DNA of 64,000 nt from Polytrichum commune (lineage: Eukaryota; Streptophyta; Polytrichopsida; Polytrichales; Polytrichaceae), in contig OX485809.1 of NCBI GenBank assembly GCA_950295325.1, positions 36,957,081-37,021,080 on the forward strand, written 5' to 3'. The notes under the pieces were generated by a model. The model was not told the DNA's origin and searched no databases. It was given only the letters and a program-made list of their open reading frames with translations. This document shows, piece after piece, positions 21,780 through 33,700 of the stretch; the first letter of the stretch is position 1; each line of letters opens with the position of its first letter. The position numbers and the translations under genes are program-made.

Positions 21780-23377
21780 AGCTAGAGAGGTAGGAAGCCA
21801 AGAGCCCACCCACCGCAAGGTAGGCAGTAAACCCCACCCCGCCCCAAGAAGATTCTTGAGTAGGGTAGGGCCAACGGGCTCAAATTCATGTCGGATTGCC
21901 CGACGTCGATTATTTATTTATATAGTGCAAAATCGGAATGGGTCACACTAAGGGTGAGTTTTCAAGTAGGCCACTCGGCCACCGGATTCTAGTGGCAATG
22001 TAGATGCTACACGGTGGAATCTACATTCCATTAGAATATGGTGGGTGAGCGGCCTACATGGAGATTCATTCTAAATACCATAGCTATCTATAGTACTCGG
22101 AAGAACTCTCCATGAAAGGTTGACCTGCTGTCCATGGAGAATCCTGAAGGCCATTCGACTTTGTTTGTTGCATTACAACAGCATTCCTGCCAATAACAAT
22201 AAAACCATAGCAATGAGGTGATGAATACTTTCAAGAAGATCAAGTCTGGGCTCGATCTCACTGGATGGAGAAGTCCAGAGACAAGAAAGGAGTGCTCAAA
22301 AACATAAAGCTGATCTCCTGCTGTTTGAGTTTGTGCGAGAGCAAGTTCTTTCTCAAGCCAAAATAAAGTATGTTGCGAAGATTGCATTCTATTTAGCCAT
22401 AGACAGACAAAAGAATAAGAGTAGAACACCGATATAGAAGCTATTGAATACAGGAGGTCAATGCCTCAACCAATAAGGTATCGGGTAGAGCCTCTCATGA
22501 ATAAAAACCCAACTGAAAGTCTCACAAAAATTCAAAGAACTGCAGAGTAATGTGTCAAGGGGTTACTGACTTCTTCAGGTCTGACTTCCTCTTACTTACA
22601 GTAAGTTGTATAGGAAGATTGGATGGCCGACATGTACATTTGATTAACAATTATTCAATGAGCAAGGTGATTATTCACTTTGGGGGTTTATTATGTTCAC
22701 AAAAGTCTCTAATCCTGTAAAGCCCAACCATCCAAATATGCATTTCATCTCAGACCACCAGCTTCATCGGCCAGAGCTATCAAAGAAAGTCAATAGAGGT
22801 CATTAGCAACTCAGCAGAGACTTTCTTTTATCATGAATGGCAAATCCACATACAGAATTTTGATGTTTCACACCTGATGATCACCTTCTGATCAAGTATG
22901 GGATTCACTTGTTCAAAATCAAAGGTAACAATTATCCAACTAACAGATTATCTGATAAGTCAGAATATCATTCAATTTGAACTCTGGCAGCAAGCACTTC
23001 AGCACTTCGCCTCTTGATCCAAATTACAAATTGATGCTCCAACTAGCTACTATAACTTGATTCTTGTTATTGTCCTGATTCTCTAACCCTCAAGATTGCA
23101 TGCCTTTTGGGAGAAACTCACAGATAAATTGATCAACTCCAGGCTCTAACCTACTCCACGTCTACTATTTAATATACATAACCTCTGCACCAATCAGGTG
23201 TACAACAAGCCAATTCCCACTCCATGAATCCCTACTGCTATTGATGTGACTTAGTAGATGAAGGCAGGGAACTGTTTCCCCACCAATTTGGTCATCAAAG
23301 CCATTGAAGTGCAACACTGAAGTGAAAGCAGTGCCATTAACTGTCAGCCTTCGCAGCCTATATAAACAGAAGTTATC
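21434..23377. other. Region downstream of PEX13, nothing recognised
   Basis: About 1.9 kb with no recognisable gene. It holds a 44-base poly(A) run and may include the 3' UTR of PEX13 at its right edge. Confidence 0.4.
21734..21777 (+). repeat. Poly(A) run of 44 bases
   Basis: An uninterrupted A tract. It could be the tail of a minus- or plus-strand retroposon or simple slippage. No coding body was identified next to it. Confidence 0.9.
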
Positions 23378-26300
23378 TCAAGGGAAGGGCCTGTTGGTGG
23401 GGGCGTTTCCCCACACGGCATCAAAGGTGTTGGCTCCATCACCAGGAGCAGCAGGAAGGGCTGGCGGTGGGCTTGCAAGCTTTGTTCGAGCTTTGCTGCG
23501 CACACCAAGAAATCGTAGAACAAATCGAGCAAGCTCCCCATAAAGCATCCCAGCTCTATCACATAACTGTATAACACAAAAACAGGGATCTTTATTAAAT
23601 AAGGGATTTCATTATGGGCACGAAGAGAGAGACACTGTGAGAGAGAGAGAGTGAGAGAGAGAGAGTACACTGTTAATAGATATAGAAATGAATTAGAAAG
23701 CGGCAAAGTATTCCTATTGTACTGAAGAAATGCAAAGATCCATGTTCCGGAACTTATGTTTATACAATAGGAGTATGATAAAACACAAGACATCACAAAT
23801 GACAAGATAAGTTATAAGCTACTGCAGAGATGAAGACACATAAAAAAGTTAAATTTTTTTTTTTTTTTTAAAAAAAAAAAAGTAAGAACACCAAACCAAC
23901 TACACCACTTATTTCATAACCATACTACTCCATTTATGGTATTTAGTGTCACTTACCCTATTTTGTAGGGTTTGCTAGTGTCACTTATATTGATGATTAA
24001 CAACTTCACCATGAGTGTCACCTCATGACACTTGGCATTTAAGCACACTTACTAATACCTTGGCGTGAGTATGTTCAATAGTGTTATGATGTGCAAGCCT
24101 ATGTTACAAAATGGTCTACAAGTTGACTAAGTGTACACAAATGACACTTGCCATTAATATGCTCAAGAATATCTTCCTCTTGCATACTAAAATGTAAACA
24201 CATGACACTTGCCGTTAGTTCACTTAAAAATCTCTCCCCCTTGGATACTAAAACACAGGACTATCATCTTAATGTGCTACTCTAAATGTCATAATGTAGA
24301 TATTTTTTCACTTAAAGAAATTTCTTATGTTAATGAATGGAATCGTATTGGCAAGTGGCAGGCGTGACACTTTGAGACCTCTAGGCATCTAGGCATTTAG
24401 TGTACGTGACACTAAATACCATTAACAATTGTCACTCCACCGCTTATGGTATTTAGTGTCACGTACACTATTTGCAAAGGGCCTAAACTCAATGCCTAGA
24501 GGTATCTAAGTGTCATGCCTACTAATTGCCAATATGATTCCATTCATCAACATTAAGTGATTCTTTTAAGTGAAAAAATATCTACATTGAGAGTAGCACA
24601 TTGGGATATTCTAGATGATAGTCTTTGTGTTTTCGTCAGCCAGGGGAAGATATTTGAGCATGCTAATGGCAAGTGTCATTTGTGTACACTTTAGTCTACT
24701 TGTAGATCATTTTGTAACAAAGGCAAACACCTCATAACACTATTGAACATACTCATGCCTAGATATTAGTAAGCGCACTTGAACGCCAAGTGTCATGAGG
24801 GAACACTAATGGTGAAGTTGTTGATCATCAGTGTAACCTAGCATACATCTCAAAATAGGATAAGTGACACTATTTACGAATGTGACACTAAATACCATAA
24901 ACAATGTAGTACAATAATCAATGATTGTTTTAGAAGCAATTATACATCACATCAGTATAACCATGTGAAAAATCAATGACATCCATCTTCAGACAAAGGC
25001 ATGTACCTGGAGAAGTGCCGATATGAAGAAGTGTAATGCATGAGTGTTCTCGTCCACCAGCATTGAAAGCCGTCCAAAAAATGTCAAAAATGCATTCAAC
25101 TGCATAATGTCCAACACCAGTGTCAGGGAAGCCACATAAAGATAAACCTTGATTGGTGTTTGGTACTACAATCACCAAAAACAACAGTACCTATGTTTGA
25201 CACTCTTGGATTTCAGACTACCAGCCTGTCACAGCAAAACACATCCAAATTGCAGTAAAACTCTTTTATTCACTTCAAACCTGAAACACAACCTCAAGCC
25301 CCACGATTGTTCAAATACATTGCAGAGATCTCCAAGATTCAATCAATATAGCAAGAGGAGAAACAATAGGGAAAATCACATACCCCACGAAGCATTTGTT
25401 GCCAGACATTTGGTGGTTGAGGAGGTGGTAGCCCGCCCATGGGATCATTTGGATCTCCAGGTCCCCCGTACCCATAAGGACCTACAGCCCCAGGTCCCAT
25501 GCCGCCATATCCACCCATTCCACCCACTCCTCCATATCCACCACCCATTCCTCCATACCCACCACCCATTCCTCCATATCCACCACCCATTCCTCCATAT
25601 CCACCACCCATTCCTCCATAGGAACTACCCATTCCTCCATACCTGTTGTACATACCGCCCCCTCCATAGGAACTACCTAAGCCCCCACCAAGTCCTCCAT
25701 AAGTGCTTCCATAACCACTGCCATAAGTGCTGCCCCCATAACCTAAACTGCTGCTACCACCATAGCCACCATAAGTGTTACCATAACCCCCAACAGCAGA
25801 ACCCATTCTGCCATAGGAATTTACTGCTCCCCCATACCCTGTGATCAACAGAAAACATGGAGGTGTTCAGAGTCCTATGCAAGGGAGCAGAGCTAAACAA
25901 GGTACAACTCAGAAGCCACAAAAATGGAGTATATTACCAACATCTATAATTATAAATCCTTGAGTTGCTACACCAATAACTTAATAAACAATCAGTAAAA
26001 TAAAACACAGGAACAGGAACAGTCCCTCTATAAGAGAGGCAAAGATAATTAGTATGAATCGAGCCATGATTACAGAAAGAGTTCATATATTTATATTTGG
26101 GTGTCTTTATCCTATTGACTTCATCATACTTCGAAGTGAAAGAGGACAGAGAAGAATCACTGAGAAACTCTTACCCAGCATTCCAGGATTTTTTGAAGTT
26201 AACAACAAAAAGGAGCAGAGTCACCAAGAAGGTGAAGAGTTAGAACAGGCAGGACTCGGTAAACCCAGATTATAGCAGACACAGCTCTAGGTAGAAACAG

Positions 26301-27771
26301 TTGATACAATGATCTGATAAGACCTAATAACTGATGAAGAATATGTGCACGTTGCTCTGAAAGAGAACTGACCAGAAGTATTTTGCTCCCAAGGTCGAGG
26401 GGGCATCTGCCGCCCTGCAACAGGCCCTGTTTGGTTTGTGTTTCCATTCTCATCAACTTTGCCTGTATCAGTAGTGCCAGCACTTGCTACAGTTGCAGCT
26501 GTACTAGGTGCATTTGAAGGGGGTGCAAATGGAGATGGCCCACTGCTGCTTGTCTGAGTTCCTGCCCGCTCCCAAGGTTTTAAAGGTGCTTGGCGCCCTG
26601 CAATTCAGTGCATTAGGCAGTGGTTCAAAGAAAAAATTGCAATCATTTAGCCAGTACAGTACAGTTAACGTTTTTCTTGAAACAAACTACACTATTCCAT
26701 TGAATGATAACACATTTCAAAACCTGATAGGAACAACCTCCAGTCAAATCCAGAAAGAAGGCACATAACTAAAACACCAGAAGGTTCTCATAGTGCTAGG
26801 GATCTTGTATTCTGGTGGAATTACCCATTTCTGACCAAGCAGCAGATTATGAGTAGCATATCCAATCATCTGTCTAAACTGTACTCGAAACTAGGAACTC
26901 ATATTTGCGCCAGCTTAGACAAACTGACAATTGCAGTGGGTCCACTTGTTAACATTCCTAATTAACAATCTAAACTATGGAAGGGCAGCAAAGCGATATT
27001 AAAGAATAGATATAGCCTTGTCTGCCGGCTTAACTAGGTGACCCGTTATGGATGATCATGAATGATGTGAAACCCTAAAAAGCCAAATATCCACACTTTA
27101 AGGATGTACAGGCCTCCTTCCCAACTGTATTCCTTCATGCTGAAACAACCTAAAAGATGTCCAAGGCAGAAACAAGGGCCTCTGCACTAAAATTACCGAT
27201 GACTTGCTCACTCAATACAAGACCATGTGCAACACAATCTTCCAGACTCCGGCAAGTTCACTTCATAGTGAAATCTAAGACGAGTATACAGATATAAGAC
27301 CTTCTATTAGATAAGCTCAACTCGATTACAGACAACCTACGGTGGTGCAGATTGAAGCGTGACCAAAAAAAAATGGGACAAAATGCGTAAACCGTCAACT
27401 CCGTTTCTTTCAGGCCCTTGATCAGATAAACAATTTAACACTAAACACATCTCATTACAAAATCCGCTCAATTGGACTCGCGACATATGTTCCACGGGGA
27501 ACCTCTGCCTTAAAAATGAAGACCTAAGGCGGTAGAAAGGTGTGATTGAAAGGGCAGGTACACATACAACACAAAGTACAACACAAAAAGAATAATTAAC
27601 ATAGAACATTAGCGGAAATATCTCATTGAAGGCCAGGAGCTCAGCAGCGAGAACAAAAGAAGAAAACCTAATCACAAGCTCACAAGCAGTTCACCGCGAT
27701 TAAAAGATATCAGGTCACTGGTAGGAGGTAAATTCCTCAATTGCAAACTACAGCATACCTGTGGCAGCCAT
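23378..27771 (-). CDS. PEX13: Peroxisomal import docking protein PEX13
   Basis: Five exons with GT-AG sites: 27771-27759, 26597-26373, 25838-25384, 25099-25007 and 23566-23378, giving 324 residues, close to Arabidopsis PEX13 (304). PEX13 lies in the peroxisome membrane and takes part in docking and import of PEX5/PEX7 cargo. The N-terminus carries two PWE motifs (LKPWERAG, RPWEQNTSG). Residues about 80-210 are Gly/Tyr/Met-rich with GGMGGGY repeats; such YG-rich parts of PEX13 are known to form a meshwork in the import pore. Exon 4 (FFGRLSMLVDENTHALHFF) and exon 5 (LCDRAGMLYGELARFVLRFL) give the conserved membrane-proximal region. It lacks an SH3 domain, as other plant PEX13 proteins do. Intron 4 (~1.44 kb) contains two facing MITEs. 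All joins keep frame and no breaks were seen. Confidence 0.93.
23933..24424 (-). mobile_element. GTGTCAC-type MITE, copy B, in PEX13 intron 4
   Basis: The ends 'ttatggtatttagtgtcac' and its inverse are clear. It is in reverse orientation relative to copies A and C and separated from C by only about 18 bp. Confidence 0.85.
24443..24899 (+). mobile_element. GTGTCAC-type MITE, copy C, in PEX13 intron 4
   Basis: Left end 'ttatggtatttagtgtcac' and right end 'gtgacactaaataccataa' are a perfect inverted repeat of 19 bases. With copy B it makes a head-to-head pair that could fold into a long hairpin in the PEX13 pre-mRNA. Confidence 0.88.
25500..25625 (-). repeat. Minisatellite coding the GGMGGGY repeats of PEX13
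   Basis: Near-identical units of about 21 bp ('ccacccattcctccatatcc' on the plus strand) encode GGMGGGY repeats. High DNA identity between units suggests recent expansion within the exon. Confidence 0.85.
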
Positions 27772-28415
27772 GTCCAATCACAGGCGTTCCTCCGCACAAG
27801 TCTCATCAGATCTCCATCAACGCAAGGTAGAAACCAAAGCGGTCTCTCCGCCACACCGATCGATCGCAAGCGCCCCAATTGATCCCAGTGGATCGCACTT
27901 CAAATCTGACACCAACAAATCCAAGCGCAAACCCTAACGATAGTCGAGCCTTCCAGAGAGATAATATTTTGTCCTTGTTCACAACACCGCGCCGAAGCTA
28001 CACAATTCGTGATGACAACAAGCAACAGAGCGCCACACCCAGATTAAACCCTAGAGTGGAAGAACAGCGGCAAATGGAGGCCAAAATGCGTGAACTTTTC
28101 GGGGATTTTGTGTGGCTCAGTGTTCGGATGAGTGGAATGGTGTGAGAATCGGAGCAGAATTTGCGAGAGAGGAGCGGGGCGGCACCGATTGCGTGCGCCT
28201 TCGGCCGCTCACTGGCAAGCACAAGATAGACGACGAAGTTGAAGGGCACCGTCAAAGCAGGATTACGACTGGATGAATAGTGGAAGAGATGCTGTCAAGT
28301 TTTCTTCATCCACTGTATCTGAGATTTTAGTGCCACGTCGCCGGATTGTTTTCTGACAGGTGGACGGGCTGCCCGCCGCTGCCCGGAGAAGGGTTTCTCG
28401 AGGGAGAGGGAATTA
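27772..28415 (-). promoter_or_regulatory. PEX13 upstream region
   Basis: About 0.64 kb between the PEX13 start codon and the Harbinger-like element. It should hold the 5' UTR and promoter. No clear TATA box was seen. The open frame 27879-28145 on the other strand has no recognised similarity and is probably chance. Confidence 0.4.
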
Positions 28416-29927
28416 GGCCAAGGTTCCATGTACCGGTCCCGGTCCATTTTTTAAATGGGTGAGAAACAGGTGACATCATCTAAAAAATGGGTGATGTCAC
28501 CCATTTTATGCAGGGTTACTTCTATGTGGGGTGTCGATTTATTTCGATTTCCTATTTTTTAATTAAATTTGGTGAGTGATAAGACATGACACTTTATGAA
28601 GGTCACCGGCAATGGAGATCATCATCATTTAACTTTTCATATTTGATTTGCACATCAATTCCCATACATTTATTGAATGAATCCCGAATTATGTGTTGTT
28701 CATATGCGTAGGTTGGTATTACTGTCATGTATGGAAATATGTAAATATTTATATATACTATTTTTTTGGTTGAAATTGTCATTGTACATTGTTTATAAGT
28801 GATTTTTGATACATTTTTTTTATTAAACCCGACACGTAACATGGGCCATTATTAGTACATATTGACTAGAATTAAGATAATGGTAGTCTAGAATGAATTT
28901 AAAGTAAAAGCACATAATTCATTATTCTTGTGTTAATAGATTTGCAAAAATAACATGCGTTTACATGATTTAGGGGTTGCCTCGTAGAAGAATTGATTTA
29001 TTACATAGAAGAGATTCCTCATGTGATTGTCAATATGTGGTTCAGCTTATTGACGCAATCCATGAATATTCTGATTAATTTGGCCAAGATTGGGTAAAAG
29101 GCTATAGCATGACAACCTAATTTAAAATCATAATAAATCTAAGAATGTCGACAATTTTGATTAATGTTGACTACATTGTAAATTTCAAGTTACACTATTT
29201 TTTTTTAATTAAATGCAAGAGTATGGACTATACCCAAGTGCCCCCGGTTTTGGTAAGTAAATGGCCTACTCATTGCCGGATTGTTGTTTGGGTAATTAGA
29301 GTGAGGCCACTGGTTGTCAACATTGCATGTACTGATACATAGAGATTTTATAAGTTTATACCCCTAATTGATGATCTAATTATCAATGTAACCACTACAT
29401 AAAGTGAAATAATCATGTGTTTGTTTTAATAAAACTTAATTGTGACACCTAAATGATACCAAATTAGTCTTTTAAATATTTTATGAGTGTTTCCTTTAGT
29501 TTGTTTGCCTTATATATATATATATATATATTATTGTTAAGATCTAGATTCTAAAAACATCATAAAATATGTGTTCCTTAGGAGTACTCCTCAAAAGAAA
29601 GGGCTTGAAGAACAAAGTGGCCTTTAGTACCCAAGGGTGTACCCTAGGTGACCGGCCGATCTGGTCACCGGAGCTTTCTAACTGGCACATGTCTTTCTTG
29701 TGACCGTTAGGACCGCCGGTCCTTTGGCACCCGTTCTTGCACAACACAAAATGTGGGACACCCATCCATGGGGGGTACCATTCCTTGGAAGAGAGGGATG
29801 GGCACATGGCACCACCCTTTTTTCACCAGCCCACCCATTTATTTAAATATAAATATATATAGATATTTAAAAATCAATAATAATTTTATGAAAAAACGGT
29901 CCATGACTGGTACATGGAACCTTGCCC
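28416..29927. mobile_element. PIF/Harbinger-like non-autonomous element (1.5 kb)
   Basis: The left end reads GGCCAAGGTTCCATGTACC and the right end read inward is GGGCAAGGTTCCATGTACC. TTA flanks both sides (28413-28415 and 29928-29930). A TTA duplication with GGC/GGG-starting inverted repeats is typical of PIF/Harbinger. Inside are a small hairpin at about 28470-28502 (GGTGACATCA ... TGATGTCACC) and a TA repeat near 29512-29530, but no transposase. Confidence 0.8.
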
Positions 29928-29930
29928 TTA

Positions 29931-30783
29931 GAGCAGAGGCGATCACTTAAGAGATTTTGTGCCAACTATCAGCCATAAACCCCCACCCTTATGCGTCGTA
30001 GTCCGGGTGAGAGCCTATGGCTCACATGCACTTACTAACAATCTCGGCCTTAGGATCCAACTTCCGATGCCCCAACACATAATTATTAAACACCCCACTT
30101 TTATTCACGAAACACAACTCCACAAGTATTTAAAAAAAAATTCCATCCTTCTAGTCATCTACTCTGCCTCATTCTCTGAGCCCTAACCCTACCACAATTA
30201 CCATGCTAAGTGTTTGTCATGGTTGCCTCAAAGTCATCCTTTGTGCTAGCCCTAATGTAGATAGATATGAACACATGCCCTTTCAAGGGGCCGGCGTGAA
30301 TTGAGTGTCTGTTCGTCTCGACAATGGGCCAGAGCCCACAGGACAAAGGACCATTGTTGCAAGACTACTCTTCCCTTTCGGAAATAGACACTTTAGTAAC
30401 TGAAGATAAGTCCTAGTACCTCGAAAGGTGTAGGTAGGTCATATGGGTATATATTTGTGTGGGATTTATTTTAGGATGCCAAGTCATGGTTCCAAGGTTG
30501 GTTGGAACGTTTGTGCTACCATTTGGGCAGTCCGGGTTCGATTCCTGTTGTGTCCGTTTGAGCGTTATAATGGTATACATGACTTGGTGCTGCTAGTGAT
30601 TTTATCATAGGCAGGAAAGTTTGTTTTAGAACCAACCGGCCATATCCCTACTTCCTGAGACAAGTGTTTGTATTGAACTAGACATGTATTATAAATATAA
30701 TTATTTTGTTTATTGCTTTATTGCTTTATTATTGTTTTTTTATTGCTTTTTTTGTTTTTTCTTGCTTTTTTCTTTATTTGTTT
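29931..30783. other. Stretch between Harbinger-like element and LINE
   Basis: No protein gene was recognised. It contains a tRNA-like promoter motif (see 30485-30560) and ends in the T-rich tract (30720-30785) that is the A-rich tail side of the minus-strand LINE. Confidence 0.4.
30485..30560 (+). ncRNA. Possible tRNA-derived SINE head
   Basis: GGGTTCGATTCC at about 30534 matches the pol III B box (GGTTCGANTCC). About 35 bp upstream, 'tggttggaacg' resembles a diverged A box. No full tRNA cloverleaf or anticodon arm was convincing, so this may be a SINE or an old tRNA remnant. Confidence 0.35.
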
Positions 30784-33700
30784 TTATTGGTCTAGGGGGA
30801 GGGGTCGGTTATTTTCTATTTTTCGTTTGTGTAGTATAATTGATCCGGCGTGCTGAATGGCGATGGTATTGATTTCTTTGAATGTGTGTTTGATGGTAGT
30901 TTTTGATAGTTTAAGTTTTGTTTCAAGGAGTTCCATTGAGGGGGTGTGCGTTGTTCCTCTAACACATGTTGTGATGACTATAAGTGGGTCAACTTTCCAA
31001 CCTAGGTCTATGATGTCATTTATCAAGGGTTGGTACTTTTGTATTTTGTTTACAATTGTTTCTTGTGGAAATCTATCGTTACAGTAGGTAAATTCAATGA
31101 ATTGTATAGTGAGGTTGTCTGATGGGTGTGATGGTGGGTCACTATTGTATGGGTGACCTTTTATGCATAGGATATCTGGTTTGAATCTAGCGTTGCATTG
31201 GCATCTTTGTTGTTCGCATGAACATGTTACTAGCCATGGGGGTACTGTGTTTTCTTGGGGGTTGTTGTTGAATGAACATGCGTTCATGAGGATATAGCAT
31301 CTTGATTCTTGTGATGATAGGATTAATTTTCTCAATTCCCATACTGCTTTGTTATGTCTTTTAACTGTTATGGCATGGATATGGTGGTGGTTGCATTTCA
31401 GCAGTACGTGAAGCCAAGTGTCCGCATCTTCGGAGTTGCATATAGAACATGTTATTGAGGGAAATCTCTCCCTACCAAAAAATAGTTGTTTCCTTGCATT
31501 ACCCATGTATTGGCCGGTGCGGAATTTTAGTATGTTAGTTTTTTGGGCGTCTGTAATCATAGGGTTATGCCAAAAGTTATTGGATAGTTCATTATCAATG
31601 TCTGGGTTAGTGGTCCATTTGCTGATGTTAGGGAATTGGTTTGCCATGATTGCAGTGTTTTTTTCTTGGTCATGTTTGATAAGGTATGTTTGTAGGCATC
31701 TTACAGGACCTTTGTCTGGTCGTTTCATAGGACCCGGCCATATGTCTTTTTGAAAGTAGAAAGGTGTGGTGTGTGCATGCTTGTATGGTTTTGAAGCGAA
31801 GGAATACCTTTTTCTGGCTCCTATTTTTGCAAGTTTGTCTGCTTGTTCATTTCCTTCAATGTTAATATGTGCTTTGACTTTGTAGAATGTGGTGGGTTGG
31901 GTTCGTGTTTTTAATATATCTACCATGTTTGTTAATATTGCTTTATCAGCGTGATTGTTATGTATGGTAGGATGTTTGATGTGTGTGTTCAAATTGTATA
32001 GGCAGTTGAGGCAGTCTGTAAATATGTGTGCGGGTTCGTTGGGGTATTTTTTAGTTATTAGCTTGAGTGTTTTATGAATGGCCATTAATTCTGCTCGGAA
32101 GCATGTTTGTAATCCTGGTAGTCTTTTTGATATTTGCATATCTATCTTGGTTGAGTTGTATACTCCATATCCAGCTTTCTCTTTTTTCCAATGTCCATTA
32201 TCTTTTTTTAAGGGGGGTATGAAGGAGCCATCGGTATAGTAACTATGTTGTGGTTTAAATTTGGGTGTGGTATTTGTTGTAAAGTTTGGAAGTATTGGTG
32301 TGTTAAGTGTGGTCTGGTAGATTATAGGTGGGTATATGAGTTTGTTCCACTTTTTGCATTTATTGACTGGCGTATTGTGCGGGATGGGTAAGGCATAGTG
32401 GATGTAGTATTGTGGGATTTGTAGGTTTTCGAGTGTTATTTTGAGTGTGTTTATTTGGTGTTCAGTGCCAATATTGTGATTTTGATGGTGTATGCATAAA
32501 ATTCTTATTGCAAGTGGTTCTGTTTTAGTTATTTGTCTTTCTTGGGGGATTGTTGGTTCTTTGTATGTGATTGTGTCTACAGCAAATTGGGTGATGACGT
32601 GTGTGTCTGGGAATGGTCCGGTATAAGGGGAGGGGTCTTGATACCAGTTTATGTTTGGTAGTACTACTATGGTGATGGTATTTGGATCATTTTTGGCTGC
32701 TAGTCTCGCCCAATGGATTGCTTGTTGGGTTGTTTCTTCGTTGTATGGATGACCGTAGCCTATGCCCTCCCATTTGTATTCGAAGGCGGTTCCTAGTGCT
32801 CCAAAGACTTTGTCTCTCGCATAAAGGGAGTAGAATTTTAAGATTTTCGTTGAGCACGATACTGGTGAGGAAAAATATGAGTGTGAGATATCAAAGGTGG
32901 TAATGAGATAATCAATTATGCTTGTGGGTAGGGTGTGTAGTGTTGTTTTTGTTGAGGTGTTTTTGGGTATTTTACTTTTGTATCTTTGGTAGAGCCATAC
33001 TATTTCTTTTTCGAATGTTTGTGTTTGTGGCACTATTCCATGTGTGTTGTGTCTTGCTTTGTTGTATTGTTTCCATAGCCATTTTAGTCTGGTTGTTGAT
33101 ATGGAGGTAAGGTGTTTCCCGTTATCTTCATATATGTGAGTTATCTCATTGTTTATTTGTATAGTATCTTTGTCGGTGAGAATATCTTTTTCTGGGTTAC
33201 ATTCTGTTATGAATATTTGCGTGAGTGGGATAGTTGTGGATGGAGGGATGAATCTTGTGTCTCTGTTTTGTTCAGGAGTGAAGTGTGTGTTAAGAATTTC
33301 TCTATAATGTTTGTGTTGTAGTGTCGTGTAGTATTCTGTTAGTAGTGTAGTGTTATGTGTGATGACTGTTGGGTGGTTAAGCGGGAATAAATCTCTTTGT
33401 GGCATCCATTTGTTGTATATAATATTGTTTTAGAGAGTCCATTGGCATAGGTATGTGTTGAATTTCTTTGTTATTTTGTATTTATCTTTTATGGTTTTTG
33501 TTTTGTGGTCTAGTATTTTGTTAATGGTAAATCTTATAGGATTGTTTACGATATTGTGGGGTGGGTTTGGGTGAAGATGTTGTTGTGTATTTAAGGGTTG
33601 GGATAGGTTATCTGGTACTCTCGGGATTAGGTTTTGATTGTTTGAGATGTATCTTGGTTTTAGTGTGCGGGCGGGTAGGTGTCTTATACAAGGGTTTGGA

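Noticed and set aside
22088-22429. Minus-strand 113-codon frame downstream of PEX13
   Set aside because: Low-complexity hydrophobic and Ser-rich content without any family resemblance; likely chance.
25149-25844. Plus-strand 231-codon His/Pro/Leu-rich frame
   Set aside because: It is the antisense of the PEX13 Gly/Tyr repeat exon.
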